From: Palsa-504 sp963753195
GTDB taxonomy: Bacteria; Actinomycetota; Actinomycetes; Streptosporangiales; Streptosporangiaceae
NCBI GenBank assembly: GCA_963753195.1
Contig: CAVWBH010000005.1
Span: 1 to 64,000, forward strand
Length of the DNA stretch: 64,000 bases
Reading direction: 5' to 3'
Shown here: positions 43,183 through 53,894 of the stretch, piece by piece
Numbering within the stretch: the stretch's first letter is position 1
Layout: every line of letters begins with the position of its first letter
Made by a program: the position numbers and the translations under genes
The notes under the pieces: generated by a model
Seen by the model: only the letters and a program-made list of their open reading frames with translations
What the model was told of the DNA's origin: nothing
Databases searched by the model: none

Positions 43183-43731
43183 ATGGCCCAGCGCGCCGGC
43201 ACCGGCACCGAGGACGGCTCCGATCCCGGGATCGGCCTGCGGGACGAGGTCGACGATCTGGTGGCCTCGTGGCGGGCGCAGCGGCCGGACCTTGACGTTG
43301 AGCCGCTGCAGGTCCTCAGCCGGATCTCCCGGCTCGCCCGGCACCTGGACATCGCCCGGCGCGGCGCGTTCGCCGGCCACGGCCTGGAGTCCTGGGAGTT
43401 CGACGTGCTCTCCGCGCTGCGCCGGCAGGGGCCGCCCTTCCAGCTGACTCCCGGCGCGCTGCTTCGCGCCACCCTGGTCACCTCGGGCACCATGACCAAC
43501 CGGATCGACCGGCTGGCCGCCGCCGGACTGGTCCGCCGGGAGCCCGACCCGACCGACAAGCGCGGCGTCCTGGTCACCCTGGCCGAGCAGGGCCTGGTGC
43601 GGGTCGACGCGGCCCTGGCCGATCTGCTGGACCGGGAGCACGCCCTGCTGGCGGGCCTGGGCCCGGGCGAACGCCGCCGCCTGGCGGACCTGATGCGCAT
43701 CCTGCTCGCCCCCTTCGACGCCGGCCAGTGA
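43183..43731 (+). CDS. MarR-family transcriptional regulator
   Basis: Winged-helix regulator of 182 residues. Recognition region: L-T-P-G-A-L-L-R-A-T-L-V-T-S-G-T-M-T-N-R-I-D-R-L followed by the wing with D-P-T-D-K-R-G-V-L-V-T-L-A-E-Q-G, the MarR signature. ATG 43183 is taken because the operator lies directly upstream; the open frame from 43138 covers that operator. Divergent to tam; it probably represses tam and itself. Confidence 0.9.
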   Translation: MAQRAGTGTEDGSDPGIGLRDEVDDLVASWRAQRPDLDVEPLQVLSRISRLARHLDIARRGAFAGHGLESWEFDVLSALRRQGPPFQLTPGALLRATLVTSGTMTNRIDRLAAAGLVRREPDPTDKRGVLVTLAEQGLVRVDAALADLLDREHALLAGLGPGERRRLADLMRILLAPFDAGQ

Positions 43732-43786
43732 CGCCGGGCGGGACGCCCGCCAGTGACGCCGGGCAGTGAGCCGCCAGTGACGCCGG

Positions 43787-43788
<2 letters not shown>
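43724..43788. repeat. Three direct repeats of gccagtgacgccgg between marR and the ABC-F gene
   Basis: Copies begin at about 43724, 43749 and 43772, spaced 23-25 nt apart. The first contains the marR stop codon and the last reaches the stop of the convergent ABC-F gene. It looks like local duplication at a gene junction. Confidence 0.75.
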
Positions 43789-45595
<1,807 letters not shown>

Positions 45596-46513
45596 CTAGC
45601 CGACGCGCACCACGGTGGCACCCGGCACGGGGCCGCTGACCCGGGCCACGGACCGGCACACGCCCGCCCCGGAGATGGACACGGCCAGCTCCAGGGCGCG
45701 CTCGGCGTTCGCCGCGAGGAACACGCAGGTCGGCCCGGAGCCCGACACCAGGGCGCCGAGCGCGCCGAGCTCCAGGCCCGCGGTCAGCGTCTTGCGCAGC
45801 GCGGGGAACAGGGAAACCGCGGCCTGCTGCAGGTCATTGCTGAGCCTGGCGCCCACCAGCCGGGCGTCGCCCGAGCGCAGCGCGGACATCAGCGCCGCGT
45901 CGAGGGTTATTTCCCGGGGGCCGACTCCCCTGAGCCGGTCGAGGGCGGCGTAGACGTCGGGGGTGGACAGCTGGGCGTCGGCGAGGGCCAGCACCCAGTG
46001 ATACTGCGTGGCCGGGGCGAGCGCGGGCGTCAGCTGCTCACCGCGGCCGCGGCCCACCGCGGTCCCGCCCAGCAGCGCGAAGGCCACGTCGCTGCCCACC
46101 GTGGCGGCGATCTCGAGCAGCCGCTGCTGGGTCAGGCCGCTGCCCCACAGCTCGTTGCAGGCCACCAGGGCGGCCGCCGCGTCGGCGCTGCCGCCCGCGA
46201 GCCCGGCGGCCACGGGGATCTTCTTGGCGATGGTGACGTGGACACGGCCGGGGCCGCCCGCGCGGTCGCGGACCGCGGCGCGGAGCGCGGCGGCCGCCCG
46301 CAGCGCCAGGTTGTCCCGGCCACCAGGCACCCGGTCCGCGCCCTCGCCGGTGACGGTCACCCCGTCGCGCCCGGCCGGCTCCACCGTGACCTCGTCGAAC
46401 AGCGAGACGGCATGGAACACCGTCACCAGGCCGTGGTATCCGTCGCGGCGCGGCGGCCCCACCGCGAGCTGGAGGTTAACTTTGGCGGGCACCCGCACAC
46501 TGACCCACGTCAC
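45596..46513 (-). CDS. ispE: 4-diphosphocytidyl-2-C-methyl-D-erythritol kinase
   Basis: GHMP kinase of the MEP isoprenoid pathway, 305 residues. V-R-V-P-A-K-V-N-L-Q-L at the N-terminus, the ATP loop P-V-A-A-G-L-A-G-G-S-A-D-A-A-A-A-L, and S-G-S-G-P-T-C-V-F near the end. Start is GTG 46513, overlapping the rsmA stop as GTGA; the frame is open to 46888 inside rsmA but that part is a shadow. It supplies precursors for the menaquinone tail made elsewhere in this window. Confidence 0.95.
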   Translation of the reverse strand: MTWVSVRVPAKVNLQLAVGPPRRDGYHGLVTVFHAVSLFDEVTVEPAGRDGVTVTGEGADRVPGGRDNLALRAAAALRAAVRDRAGGPGRVHVTIAKKIPVAAGLAGGSADAAAALVACNELWGSGLTQQRLLEIAATVGSDVAFALLGGTAVGRGRGEQLTPALAPATQYHWVLALADAQLSTPDVYAALDRLRGVGPREITLDAALMSALRSGDARLVGARLSNDLQQAAVSLFPALRKTLTAGLELGALGALVSGSGPTCVFLAANAERALELAVSISGAGVCRSVARVSGPVPGATVVRVG

Positions 46514-47406
46514 GATGATGCGATCGTACGCGCCGACGCGAGGCGGGCGAACTCGGCCACGCTCAGCGACTCGCCCCGCGCGCCCGGGTCGATCCCGGCC
46601 GCGCGGAGCAGCCGCTCGGCCTCGGGAGCCGACCCGGCCCAGCCCGCCAGCGCCGCGCGCAGCGTCTTGCGCCGCTGGCCGAACGCCGCGTCGATCAGCG
46701 CGAACACCTCCTCGCGGCTCGCGGCCGCGGCGGGCGGATCGCGCCGGGTGAACGCGACGAGCCGTGAATCCACGTTCGGCACCGGCCAGAACACCGTGCG
46801 CGGCACGGTACCGGCCAGGCGCGCCCGTGCGTACCAGGCCAGTTTCACCGACGGCACGCCGTACACCCGTGATCCGGGGGCGGCGCACATCCGGTCCGCC
46901 ACCTCGGCCTGCACCATGACCAGCCCGCGGGCCAGCGACGGCAGCGCCGCCAGCAGGTGCAGCACCACCGGCACCGCGACGTTGTAAGGCAGGTTCGCCA
47001 CCAGCACCGACGGCGCCTGCAGGTCCGGTTCGCCGACGCTCAGCGCATCGGCGGCCACCACGACCACCCGGTTCGCCAGACCCGGGGCCCGCGCCGCGAT
47101 GGTGCGCGGCAGCTCCGCGGCCAGCGCCCGGTCGACCTCGACCGCTACCACCCGGGCCGGGCCAGCGGCCAGGAGAGCCAGCGTGAGCGAGCCGAGGCCC
47201 GGGCCGACCTCGAGCACCACGTCGTCCGTGCGCAGGGCCGCGAGCGCGGCGATCTTCCGCACGGTCCCCGCCTCGATAACGAAGTTCTGGCCCAGCCGCT
47301 TGGACGGCCGCACCCCCAGCCTCGCGGCCAGCTCCCGGACATCAGCCGGCCCGAGCAAGGCCGGCGGGGTGAGCGCGGCCGGGCCGGGCACGGGCGTGGC
47401 GGGCAT
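46510..47406 (-). CDS. rsmA: 16S rRNA (adenine1518/1519-N6)-dimethyltransferase
   Basis: KsgA-type methyltransferase for ribosome maturation, 298 residues. K-R-L-G-Q-N-F-V near residue 37, motif I L-E-V-G-P-G-L-G-S-L-T, and the catalytic N-L-P-Y-N-V motif. ATG start lies just after the tatD stop (3 nt gap). The gene rpfB, which in many actinobacteria lies between tatD and rsmA, is absent here. Confidence 0.96.
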   Translation of the reverse strand: MPATPVPGPAALTPPALLGPADVRELAARLGVRPSKRLGQNFVIEAGTVRKIAALAALRTDDVVLEVGPGLGSLTLALLAAGPARVVAVEVDRALAAELPRTIAARAPGLANRVVVVAADALSVGEPDLQAPSVLVANLPYNVAVPVVLHLLAALPSLARGLVMVQAEVADRMCAAPGSRVYGVPSVKLAWYARARLAGTVPRTVFWPVPNVDSRLVAFTRRDPPAAAASREEVFALIDAAFGQRRKTLRAALAGWAGSAPEAERLLRAAGIDPGARGESLSVAEFARLASARTIASS

Positions 47407-47409
47407 GGG

Positions 47410-48285
47410 CTACCAGGGACCGAAGGCGCGCTGCGCGGTTTCGGTCACCGTGTCGCACAGCTCGGCCAGATCCAGGCCCTGGACCTGGGCCAGGCAGCGC
47501 AGGGTATTGGCCGCCTGGGCAGGCTCATTGGGCCTGCCCCGGTTCGGCACCGGGGTCAGGAACGGCGCGTCGGTCTCGGCCAGCAGGAGATGCGGCGGGG
47601 CGGCCGCGGCCGCGTCGCGCAGCGGCTGCGCGTTGGCGAACGTCACGTTGCCCGCGAACGACATCACGTAACCGGCCTCGGCGCACTGCTTGACCATCGC
47701 CACGTCACCGGAGAAGCAGTGGAACACCACCCGGGGCGGCGGTCCCTCCTGCGCCAGCAGGCGCAGCACGTCGGCGTGCGCCTCCCGGTCGTGGATCATC
47801 AGCGCCTTGCCGGTGCGCTTGGCGATCTTGATGTGCTCCCGGAACCACCAGCGCTGGACGTCGGGTGCGGCGTGGTCCCGGTAGTAGTCCAGCCCGGTCT
47901 CCCCGACGGCGACCACCCGCGGCTGCCGGGCCAGCGCCTCGATCTCGGCGAGCACCTGGTCCGCGGTGCGGGACGGCCCCGGCGGCGCAGCCGTCGAGGC
48001 GTGCGGCGCACGGGGTTCCCGGGCGGGCGGCGCCGGCGCGGTGGCGGCCTGCGTGTCGTTGGGGTGGATCGCGACCGCCGCGTAGACGTCGTTATGCTCC
48101 CCGGCCGACCGGGCCGACCAGCGGGACGACTCCAGGTCGGTCCCGACCGTGATCACGCGGACGATTCCCGCGGCCCGGGCCGCGGCCATCACGGCCTCGA
48201 CCGGCCGGTCGATCATGTCCAGGTGCGTGTGGGCGTCGAGGGCCGGCCTGGGCAGGGCAGGAGGCGGTGCCGGGGCGCTCACCAC
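47410..48285 (-). CDS. tatD: TatD-family metal-dependent DNase/hydrolase
   Basis: TIM-barrel hydrolase of 291 residues. Metal ligands: D-A-H-T-H-L-D at the N-terminus, V-G-E-T-G-L-D-Y-Y, and L-L-A-E-T-D-A-P-F near the end. A Pro/Ala-rich insertion of about 28 residues follows A-V-A-I-H-P-N. GTG 48285 (or 48282) is chosen; the frame stays open to 48540 inside metG but that is a shadow. Neighbours metG and rsmA are the conserved context. Confidence 0.92.
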   Translation of the reverse strand: MVSAPAPPPALPRPALDAHTHLDMIDRPVEAVMAAARAAGIVRVITVGTDLESSRWSARSAGEHNDVYAAVAIHPNDTQAATAPAPPAREPRAPHASTAAPPGPSRTADQVLAEIEALARQPRVVAVGETGLDYYRDHAAPDVQRWWFREHIKIAKRTGKALMIHDREAHADVLRLLAQEGPPPRVVFHCFSGDVAMVKQCAEAGYVMSFAGNVTFANAQPLRDAAAAAPPHLLLAETDAPFLTPVPNRGRPNEPAQAANTLRCLAQVQGLDLAELCDTVTETAQRAFGPW

Positions 48286-48310
48286 GGACCGTTCGGCGTG
48301 GCAGGCCTGC

Positions 48311-50095
48311 TCATACGGACCCGAGCCGGGCCAGTTCCTCGTCCACGACGGACTTGTCCAGCTTGGTGAACAGGGGCGTCGGAGGGGCGAGCGGGGTGCC
48401 CGGGCGCACCGGCTGCGAGGCCCAGCGGGCGGCGCCGTCGTACTGGCCGGTGATGACCGGGTAGGACGGGCCGCCGTCCTCGTCGACCTCCTCGATGCGA
48501 GGCATGTCCGACCAGGTGCCGGCGCCGCCCAGCATCTCATGCACCAGCTGGGACGAGCGGGGCAGGAACGGGGTGAGCAGCGTCTTGGCGTCGTCGACGA
48601 GCTGCAGGGCCACGTGCAGGACGGTCCGCATCCGGTCCGGGTCGCTCTCGCGCAGCTTCCACGGCGCCTGCTCGGAGAAGTACTTGTTGGCCTCGGCCAC
48701 CGTCCGCATCGCCTCGGTGATGGCGAACTTGAACCGGGACCGGCCCAGGTGCTCGCCGACCGTGTCGAAGGCCTGCCGGGACCGGGCCAGCAGATCGGAG
48801 TCCGCAGCGGTCAACGTCCCCGCCTCGGGGATCGAGCCGATATTGCGGGCCGCGAACGACACCGCGCGATTGACCAGGTTTCCCCAGGTGGCGACCAGCT
48901 CGTCGTTGTTGCGGCGGACGAACTCGCTCCAGGTGAAGTCGGTGTCCTGGTTCTCCGGCCCGGCGATGGCCACGTAGTAGCGCAGCGCGTCCACGTCGTA
49001 GCGGGCCAGGAAGTCCCGGACGTAGATGACCACCGAACGGGAGGAGGAGAACTTGCGGCCCTCCATGGTCAGGTACTCGCTCGAGACCACCTCCGACGGC
49101 AGGTTCAGCGTGCCCAGCGGGCCGGGCGAGCCGCCCTTGTCTCCCAGCCCGCCGTAGCCGAGCAGCATGGCCGGCCAGATCTCGCTGTGGAAGACGATGT
49201 TGTCCTTGCCCATGAAGTAGTACGACTCGGCGTCCGGGTCGTTCCACCAGGCCCGCCAGGCGTCCGGGTCGCCGCTGCGGCGGGCCCACTCGATCGACGC
49301 GGACAGGTACCCGACCACCGCGTCGAACCAGACGTAAATCCGCTTGTCCGGCCGGTCCCGCCAGCCGTCCAGCGGGACGGGCACGCCCCAGTCCAGGTCC
49401 CTGGTGTACGCGCGGGGCTTGAGGTCATCCAGCAGGTTGAGGGAGAACTTCAGCACGTTCGGCCGCCACTGGCCGCTCTTGGACTGCAGCCAGGTGCCCA
49501 GCGCGTCGGCGAAGGCGGGCAGATCGAAGAAGAAGTGCTCCTCCTCCGTGAACACCGGGGTCTCGCCGTTGATCCTGGACCGGGGGTTGATCAGGTCGAC
49601 CGGATCGAGCTGGTTGCCGCAGTTGTCGCACTGGTCGCCGCGGGCGCTGGGGTACCCGCAGATGGGGCACGTGCCCTCGATGTACCGGTCGGGCAGCGTG
49701 CGGCCGGTCGACGGCGAGATCGCGCCGAGCGTGGTCTGCGGGAAGATGTAGCCGTTCTTGTACAGGCCGAGGAAGATCTCCTGGGTGACCGCGTAGTGGT
49801 TGCGCGTCGTGGTCCGGGTGAACAGGTCGTAGGTCATGCCCAGCCCGGTCAGGTCCTCGGCGATGACCCGGTTGTAGCGGTCGGCGAGCTCACGGGCGGT
49901 CAGGCCCTCGGCGTCCGCCTGCACCTGGATGGGCGTGCCGTGCTCGTCGGTGCCGCTCACCATCAGCACCCTGTTGCCCGCCATCCGCTGGTACCGGCTG
50001 AACATGTCGCAGGGCAGCGCGAAGCCGGAGACGTGGCCGATGTGACGAGGGCCGTTCGCGTACGGCCAGGCGGGGGCGGACAGGATGCTGCGCAT
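48311..50095 (-). CDS. metG: Methionyl-tRNA synthetase
   Basis: Class I aminoacyl-tRNA synthetase, 594 residues. H-I-G-H at 18-21 and the KMSKS-type loop E-G-R-K-F-S-S-S-R; the zinc knuckle C-P-I-C-x9-C-D-N-C is present. No C-terminal tRNA-binding EMAP domain, as in other actinobacteria. ATG 50095 directly follows the GT2 gene's stop. No T-box or other leader is visible upstream. Confidence 0.97.
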   Translation of the reverse strand: MRSILSAPAWPYANGPRHIGHVSGFALPCDMFSRYQRMAGNRVLMVSGTDEHGTPIQVQADAEGLTARELADRYNRVIAEDLTGLGMTYDLFTRTTTRNHYAVTQEIFLGLYKNGYIFPQTTLGAISPSTGRTLPDRYIEGTCPICGYPSARGDQCDNCGNQLDPVDLINPRSRINGETPVFTEEEHFFFDLPAFADALGTWLQSKSGQWRPNVLKFSLNLLDDLKPRAYTRDLDWGVPVPLDGWRDRPDKRIYVWFDAVVGYLSASIEWARRSGDPDAWRAWWNDPDAESYYFMGKDNIVFHSEIWPAMLLGYGGLGDKGGSPGPLGTLNLPSEVVSSEYLTMEGRKFSSSRSVVIYVRDFLARYDVDALRYYVAIAGPENQDTDFTWSEFVRRNNDELVATWGNLVNRAVSFAARNIGSIPEAGTLTAADSDLLARSRQAFDTVGEHLGRSRFKFAITEAMRTVAEANKYFSEQAPWKLRESDPDRMRTVLHVALQLVDDAKTLLTPFLPRSSQLVHEMLGGAGTWSDMPRIEEVDEDGGPSYPVITGQYDGAARWASQPVRPGTPLAPPTPLFTKLDKSVVDEELARLGSV

Positions 50096-50098
50096 GGG

Positions 50099-51328
50099 TT
50101 AAAGCCTAGGGGCAGCCGCCGACTGCTCGACCTGATTAACGGCAGCACCGGAAACGGGCGGTGCGGACGACGCCATCGCCGGGTGGCGGGTGTGCTTGAT
50201 GCCGAGGATGGACAGGAAGAACGTGCCCAGGATCACCTGGCAGCTGACGATCAGGGCGGTGACCGACGGGATCATCAGGCGCAGCGAGTGCTCGTAGTTG
50301 AGGTGGCTGAACTTCTGGCCGTTCCAGTACAGCACCGAGAAGATCAGCCCGGCCAGGCCGGCCAGGCCGATGGCCACGCCGAGCAGCAGGCCGCGTTCCA
50401 GGCTCAGCTTCTCCAGCAGGCGCTGGACCTTCGGCTCTTCGGGCAGGAATCCCTCCGAGCCGGCGTAGACCTGAGTGAACAGCCAGAACAGCACGGACTG
50501 GAAGCCGATCACCACCATTGCGGAGGCGGCGACCAGCGTGTCCACGTCGAAGGTCACCGTGCCGACCCGGAACGGGTGCGGTATCACGATGGCGCCGATG
50601 ATCAGGCCGGCGATCAGCAGCACCAGGCCGGGCAGGAAGAACAGCCAGCGCGGGCTGAACAGCAGCAGGAACCGCAGGTGCCGCCAGCCGTCCCGCCAGG
50701 TGTGCAGGTGGGGTGGCCTGCTCCGGCCGTCCTTGGCCAGCGTGGTCGGTACCTCGGTCACGTGCTGCCCGGCCAGGGCCGCCTTGACCACCATCTCGCT
50801 CGCGAACTCCATCCCGGTGGCCTGGAGGTTCAGGGCCATGACGCTGTCCCGGTTGAAGCCGCGCAGCCCGCAGTGGAAGTCGCCGATCTTGCTGCCGAAG
50901 AACAGCCGCCCGATGAAGCTCAGCACCGGGTTGCCGAGGTAGCGGTGCAGCGGCGGCATCGCGCCCGGCGCTATCCCGCCGGCGAACCGGTTGCCCATGA
51001 CCAGGTCGGCGCCCTGGCGCAGTTCGGTGACGAACGGCATCAGGTTGGTGAAGTCGTAGCTGTCGTCGGCATCGGCCATGATGATGTACGTGCCGCGGGC
51101 CGCGACGATGCCGCCCATCAGCGCGTTGCCGTAGCCCTTGTCGCTGACCGGCACGACCCGGGCGCCCGCTTCTTCAGCCAGCCGCTGGCTGCCGTCCGTG
51201 CTGCCGTTGTCGGCCACCAGAACCTCGCCGCTGATCCCGCTGGCGGACAGGAACCCGATAGCCTTGCGGACGCACGTCGCCACGGTCTCCGCCTCGTTGA
51301 GGCACGGCATGACCACGGTCAGCTCCAC
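50099..51328 (-). CDS. Family 2 glycosyltransferase with membrane anchor (polyprenyl-phosphate sugar transferase type)
   Basis: GT2 enzyme of 409 residues. V-V-M-P-C-L-N-E-A-E-T at the N-terminus, D-N-G-S-T-D-G-S, the metal motif D-A-D-D-S-Y-D and the acceptor block D-F-H-C-G-L-R-G-F. The C-terminal ~180 residues have about four hydrophobic helices. It probably charges a polyprenyl phosphate with a sugar for use by GT-C transferases; two such membrane proteins are encoded nearby (51473 and 53895). Divergent from the first of them. Confidence 0.85.
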   Translation of the reverse strand: MELTVVMPCLNEAETVATCVRKAIGFLSASGISGEVLVADNGSTDGSQRLAEEAGARVVPVSDKGYGNALMGGIVAARGTYIIMADADDSYDFTNLMPFVTELRQGADLVMGNRFAGGIAPGAMPPLHRYLGNPVLSFIGRLFFGSKIGDFHCGLRGFNRDSVMALNLQATGMEFASEMVVKAALAGQHVTEVPTTLAKDGRSRPPHLHTWRDGWRHLRFLLLFSPRWLFFLPGLVLLIAGLIIGAIVIPHPFRVGTVTFDVDTLVAASAMVVIGFQSVLFWLFTQVYAGSEGFLPEEPKVQRLLEKLSLERGLLLGVAIGLAGLAGLIFSVLYWNGQKFSHLNYEHSLRLMIPSVTALIVSCQVILGTFFLSILGIKHTRHPAMASSAPPVSGAAVNQVEQSAAAPRL

Positions 51329-51472
51329 GTTTCGTCTCCTTCACGGTCAGCGGATCGGCCCGCAGCGGCCGTCCCTGGTCGCGCATCGTATTAGCGTAGG
51401 CGGGGACGAACGCGCGCCACCGGCCGTTGGGTCATGGTCAGGGGTTATCAGCCCAGCACAGGAGGGTACGGC
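51329..51472. promoter_or_regulatory. Divergent promoter region between GT2 and GT-C-like genes
   Basis: 144 nt carrying both promoters. The plus-strand gene has the ribosome binding site AGGAGG ending at 51465. No clear operator was found. Confidence 0.4.
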
Positions 51473-53188
51473 TTGAGGGTAGTGCCTGAGGCCACGTCGC
51501 GTGCGCCATCGGCGCGGCGAGGCTGGTCCGTCCGGTCCAGTGTGCCGACCCCGGCCGGCGTCAGATCGCTGGCCGCGCGCACCTGGGCCGAGCACCGGCT
51601 GTTCATCATCGCGGCGATCCCTGCGGTGCTGCTGCGCGCCGACGCCGAGCTCGGGTACCGGTGGCAGGCCTGGTTCAACGACTCGTTCACGTACGTGTCG
51701 GACACGGTCCACTTCAACCTGGATCCGGCCCGCGTGTCGGGGTACTCGGTCTTCCTGAAGATCCTGGAGCCGTTCCACAGTTACGCACTGGTAACGATTC
51801 TGCAACATCTTATGGGCCTGGCGGTCGCGGTGATGCTGTACGCGCTGACCAGGCACCGTTTCGGCGCCCCCGCCTGGCTGGCCACGCTGGCCGCGGTGCC
51901 GGTGCTTTATGACGGGTACGAGATCGAGCTCGAGCACCTGATCCTGTCCGACGTGCCGTTCCTGTTCCTGATCACCCTGGCCACCACGCTGCTGCTGTGG
52001 GACCCGGCGGGGCCGTCGGCCCGGCGCAGCGCCTTCATAGGCCTGCTGCTGGGCCTCGGGGTGGTGCTGCGCTCGATCGGCGAGCCACTGCTCGCCGTGT
52101 TCGTGGTCTACATGATCATCAGGCGGTTCAACTGGCGGAAGGTCGCGGCCACCGTCGTGGTCGGCGCCGTGCCGCTGGTCGCCTACGCGGGCGTGTTCGA
52201 TCTGGAGCACGGGCAGTTCGCGATGAGCGACGCGACCGGGGTGTTCCTCTACTCACGGGTGATGACGTTCGCCGAGTGCCCCAAGATGCACGTGCCCGCC
52301 GACGAGCTGTGGCTGTGCACGGTGCTGCCGCCGGACCAGCGCCCGATCGCGCAGAACTTCATCTGGCGAAGCACCCCGAACACCCCGCTGGACCGCTACA
52401 CGTCGCAGAAGTTCTCCCCGCAGCCGAACAAGCTGGCCGAGGACTTCGCGATCCGGGCCATCGAGGCGCAGCCGCTGGACTACGCCCGGGCCGTCTTCGA
52501 CGACACCTGGCGGGTGTTCGCCTGGCCGCGGCAGGTGTTCCCGAACGCGCAGACCTACAACGAGTACCAGTTCCTGGCCAAGCCGACACCGATCCCGTCC
52601 TGGGACGACGCCAGCCTGGGGCCGTACAAGTCCTACGCGGCCGCCTACGTTCAGGGCAACCCGCAGACCCAGCTCGTCAACCCGTTCGCCACGATCATCC
52701 GCGACTACCAGCGGTATGTCTGGCTGCCGGGCAGCGTGTACGGGCTCATCCTGCTGGCTGGGCTCGGCGGCATGGTCCTGGCCTGGCGGCGGCTGGGCGG
52801 CGAGGCGCTGCTGCCCTGGGCCATATCGGTGGCCATGGTCGTCGTCCCGGCCGCGACCGCCGAGTTCGACTACCGGTACGTGCTGCCGGCCGTCCCGTTC
52901 GCCTGCCTGGCGGCGGTCATCGCGTTCAGCCCGGGGACCGCGGGCGGCGACTGGCGGCGGCGGCTAGCGGACGCGGTCCGGCGGAGGACCGGGGGAAGCG
53001 CCCGGCCCGTCGCCGCTGCCGTCCCGGGTGCTCCGGTCTCGGGTGCTCCGGTCTCGGGTGCTCCGGTCTCGGGTGCTCCGGTCTCGGGGGCTGCCGTCTC
53101 GGGTGGCTCGGGCGGCCAGGGCGCTCCTGGCCCCGCGCCGTCCGGTTCCGGCGACGACCAGCGTGATCTCGCCACGGACGGCGCCTGA
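51473..53188 (+). CDS. Large integral membrane protein, GT-C glycosyltransferase-like
   Basis: 571 residues with about ten hydrophobic helices and a large hydrophilic region near residues 265-400, the layout of GT-C enzymes. An early loop contains W-F-N-D-S-F-T-Y with an acidic residue after the first helix. I do not recognise a specific family. TTG 51473 is preferred because AGGAGG precedes it by about 8 nt; the open frame from 51434 adds 13 residues without such a site. The C-terminal tail is (G-A-P-V-S)n from a 15-nt minisatellite and overlaps the convergent rsmI by 225 nt. Context suggests cell-envelope glycan assembly. Confidence 0.72.
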   Translation: MRVVPEATSRAPSARRGWSVRSSVPTPAGVRSLAARTWAEHRLFIIAAIPAVLLRADAELGYRWQAWFNDSFTYVSDTVHFNLDPARVSGYSVFLKILEPFHSYALVTILQHLMGLAVAVMLYALTRHRFGAPAWLATLAAVPVLYDGYEIELEHLILSDVPFLFLITLATTLLLWDPAGPSARRSAFIGLLLGLGVVLRSIGEPLLAVFVVYMIIRRFNWRKVAATVVVGAVPLVAYAGVFDLEHGQFAMSDATGVFLYSRVMTFAECPKMHVPADELWLCTVLPPDQRPIAQNFIWRSTPNTPLDRYTSQKFSPQPNKLAEDFAIRAIEAQPLDYARAVFDDTWRVFAWPRQVFPNAQTYNEYQFLAKPTPIPSWDDASLGPYKSYAAAYVQGNPQTQLVNPFATIIRDYQRYVWLPGSVYGLILLAGLGGMVLAWRRLGGEALLPWAISVAMVVVPAATAEFDYRYVLPAVPFACLAAVIAFSPGTAGGDWRRRLADAVRRRTGGSARPVAAAVPGAPVSGAPVSGAPVSGAPVSGAAVSGGSGGQGAPGPAPSGSGDDQRDLATDGA

Positions 53189-53842
53189 GCCGGCCCACTC
53201 GGCGAGCTCAGCCACCGTGCCGCGGCGGATCTCCTCGTGGATCTTGGTGAGCTCGCGGCACACCACCGCCTGCCGGTCCGGCCCATGTGCGGCCGCGAGC
53301 TCGGCCAGCGTGCTGGCCAGCCTGCGGCCGGACTCGAAGTAGACCTGGGTGCGACGGTCGTCGGCCAGCTCGGCGAACCGCCGCTGGCGCTCCCCCGGCC
53401 GCCGGGGCGGGAATCCCTCGAAGCAGAACCGGTCGGTGGGCAGCCCGGAGACCGCCAGCGCGGTCGTGACCGCGGACGGCCCGGGCAGCGCCGTCACCCG
53501 CAGGCCGGCCGCCGCGGCGGCGGCCACCAGCCGGTAGCCGGGATCGCTGATCCCGGGCATTCCCGCGTCGGTGACGAGCAGGACGTCCTGACCGGCCTGC
53601 AGGACCGCGACGAGCTCGCCGGCGCGGCGCGTCTCCACCGCGTCGTAGTAGGAGATCAGGCGCGCACTCAGCGTGATGTTCAGGCTCGACGCGAGCCAGC
53701 GCACGCGGCGGGTGTCCTCGGCCGCGATGACAGTGGCCCGGGCGAGCTCGGCCGCCAGGCGGGGCGAGGCGTCCTCCGCCCGGCCGATCGGCACCGCGGC
53801 CAGCGTGAGCACGCCGGTCTCCCCCTCGTCACGTTCGGCCAT
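52964..53842 (-). CDS. rsmI: 16S rRNA (cytidine1402-2'-O)-methyltransferase
   Basis: SAM-dependent RsmI of the tetrapyrrole-methylase fold, 292 residues. A-A-E-D-T-R-R near residue 42, L-V-T-D-A-G-M-P-G-I-S-D-P-G and L-P-G-P-S-A-V-T-T-A-L near 120. ATG 53842 chosen; the open frame to 54076 is antisense to the PMT gene. The conserved domain ends near G-E-I-T-L-V-V-A-G; the tail is (R-D-R-S-T)n from the shared minisatellite. Divergence from a PMT gene is the same as in mycobacteria. Confidence 0.93.
   Translation of the reverse strand: MAERDEGETGVLTLAAVPIGRAEDASPRLAAELARATVIAAEDTRRVRWLASSLNITLSARLISYYDAVETRRAGELVAVLQAGQDVLLVTDAGMPGISDPGYRLVAAAAAAGLRVTALPGPSAVTTALAVSGLPTDRFCFEGFPPRRPGERQRRFAELADDRRTQVYFESGRRLASTLAELAAAHGPDRQAVVCRELTKIHEEIRRGTVAELAEWAGSGAVRGEITLVVAGTGRRGARSALAARATRDGSPRDRSTRDRSTRDRSTRDRSTRDGSGDGPGASPGPPPDRVR
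53026..53100. repeat. 15-nt minisatellite coding on both strands
   Basis: Units gggtgctccggtctc at 53026, 53041, 53056 and 53071 are identical, with a diverged fifth at 53086. The plus strand reads G-A-P-V-S in the membrane protein; the minus strand reads R-D-R-S-T in RsmI. Both frames remain open whatever the number of units. Confidence 0.96.
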
Positions 53843-53894
53843 AGCTGTATCTTCCCGCTCGCTCGGCGGCCCCGCGCCGCGCGGGGGCAGTAGC

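Noticed and set aside
42252..43700. A 482-codon version of the methyltransferase
   Set aside because: The extra N-terminus is antisense to marR and covers the palindromic operator; ATG 43088 has a ribosome binding site.
53673..53894. A longer PMT starting inside rsmI
   Set aside because: The extra residues are the antisense of the rsmI 5' end and are not PMT-like.
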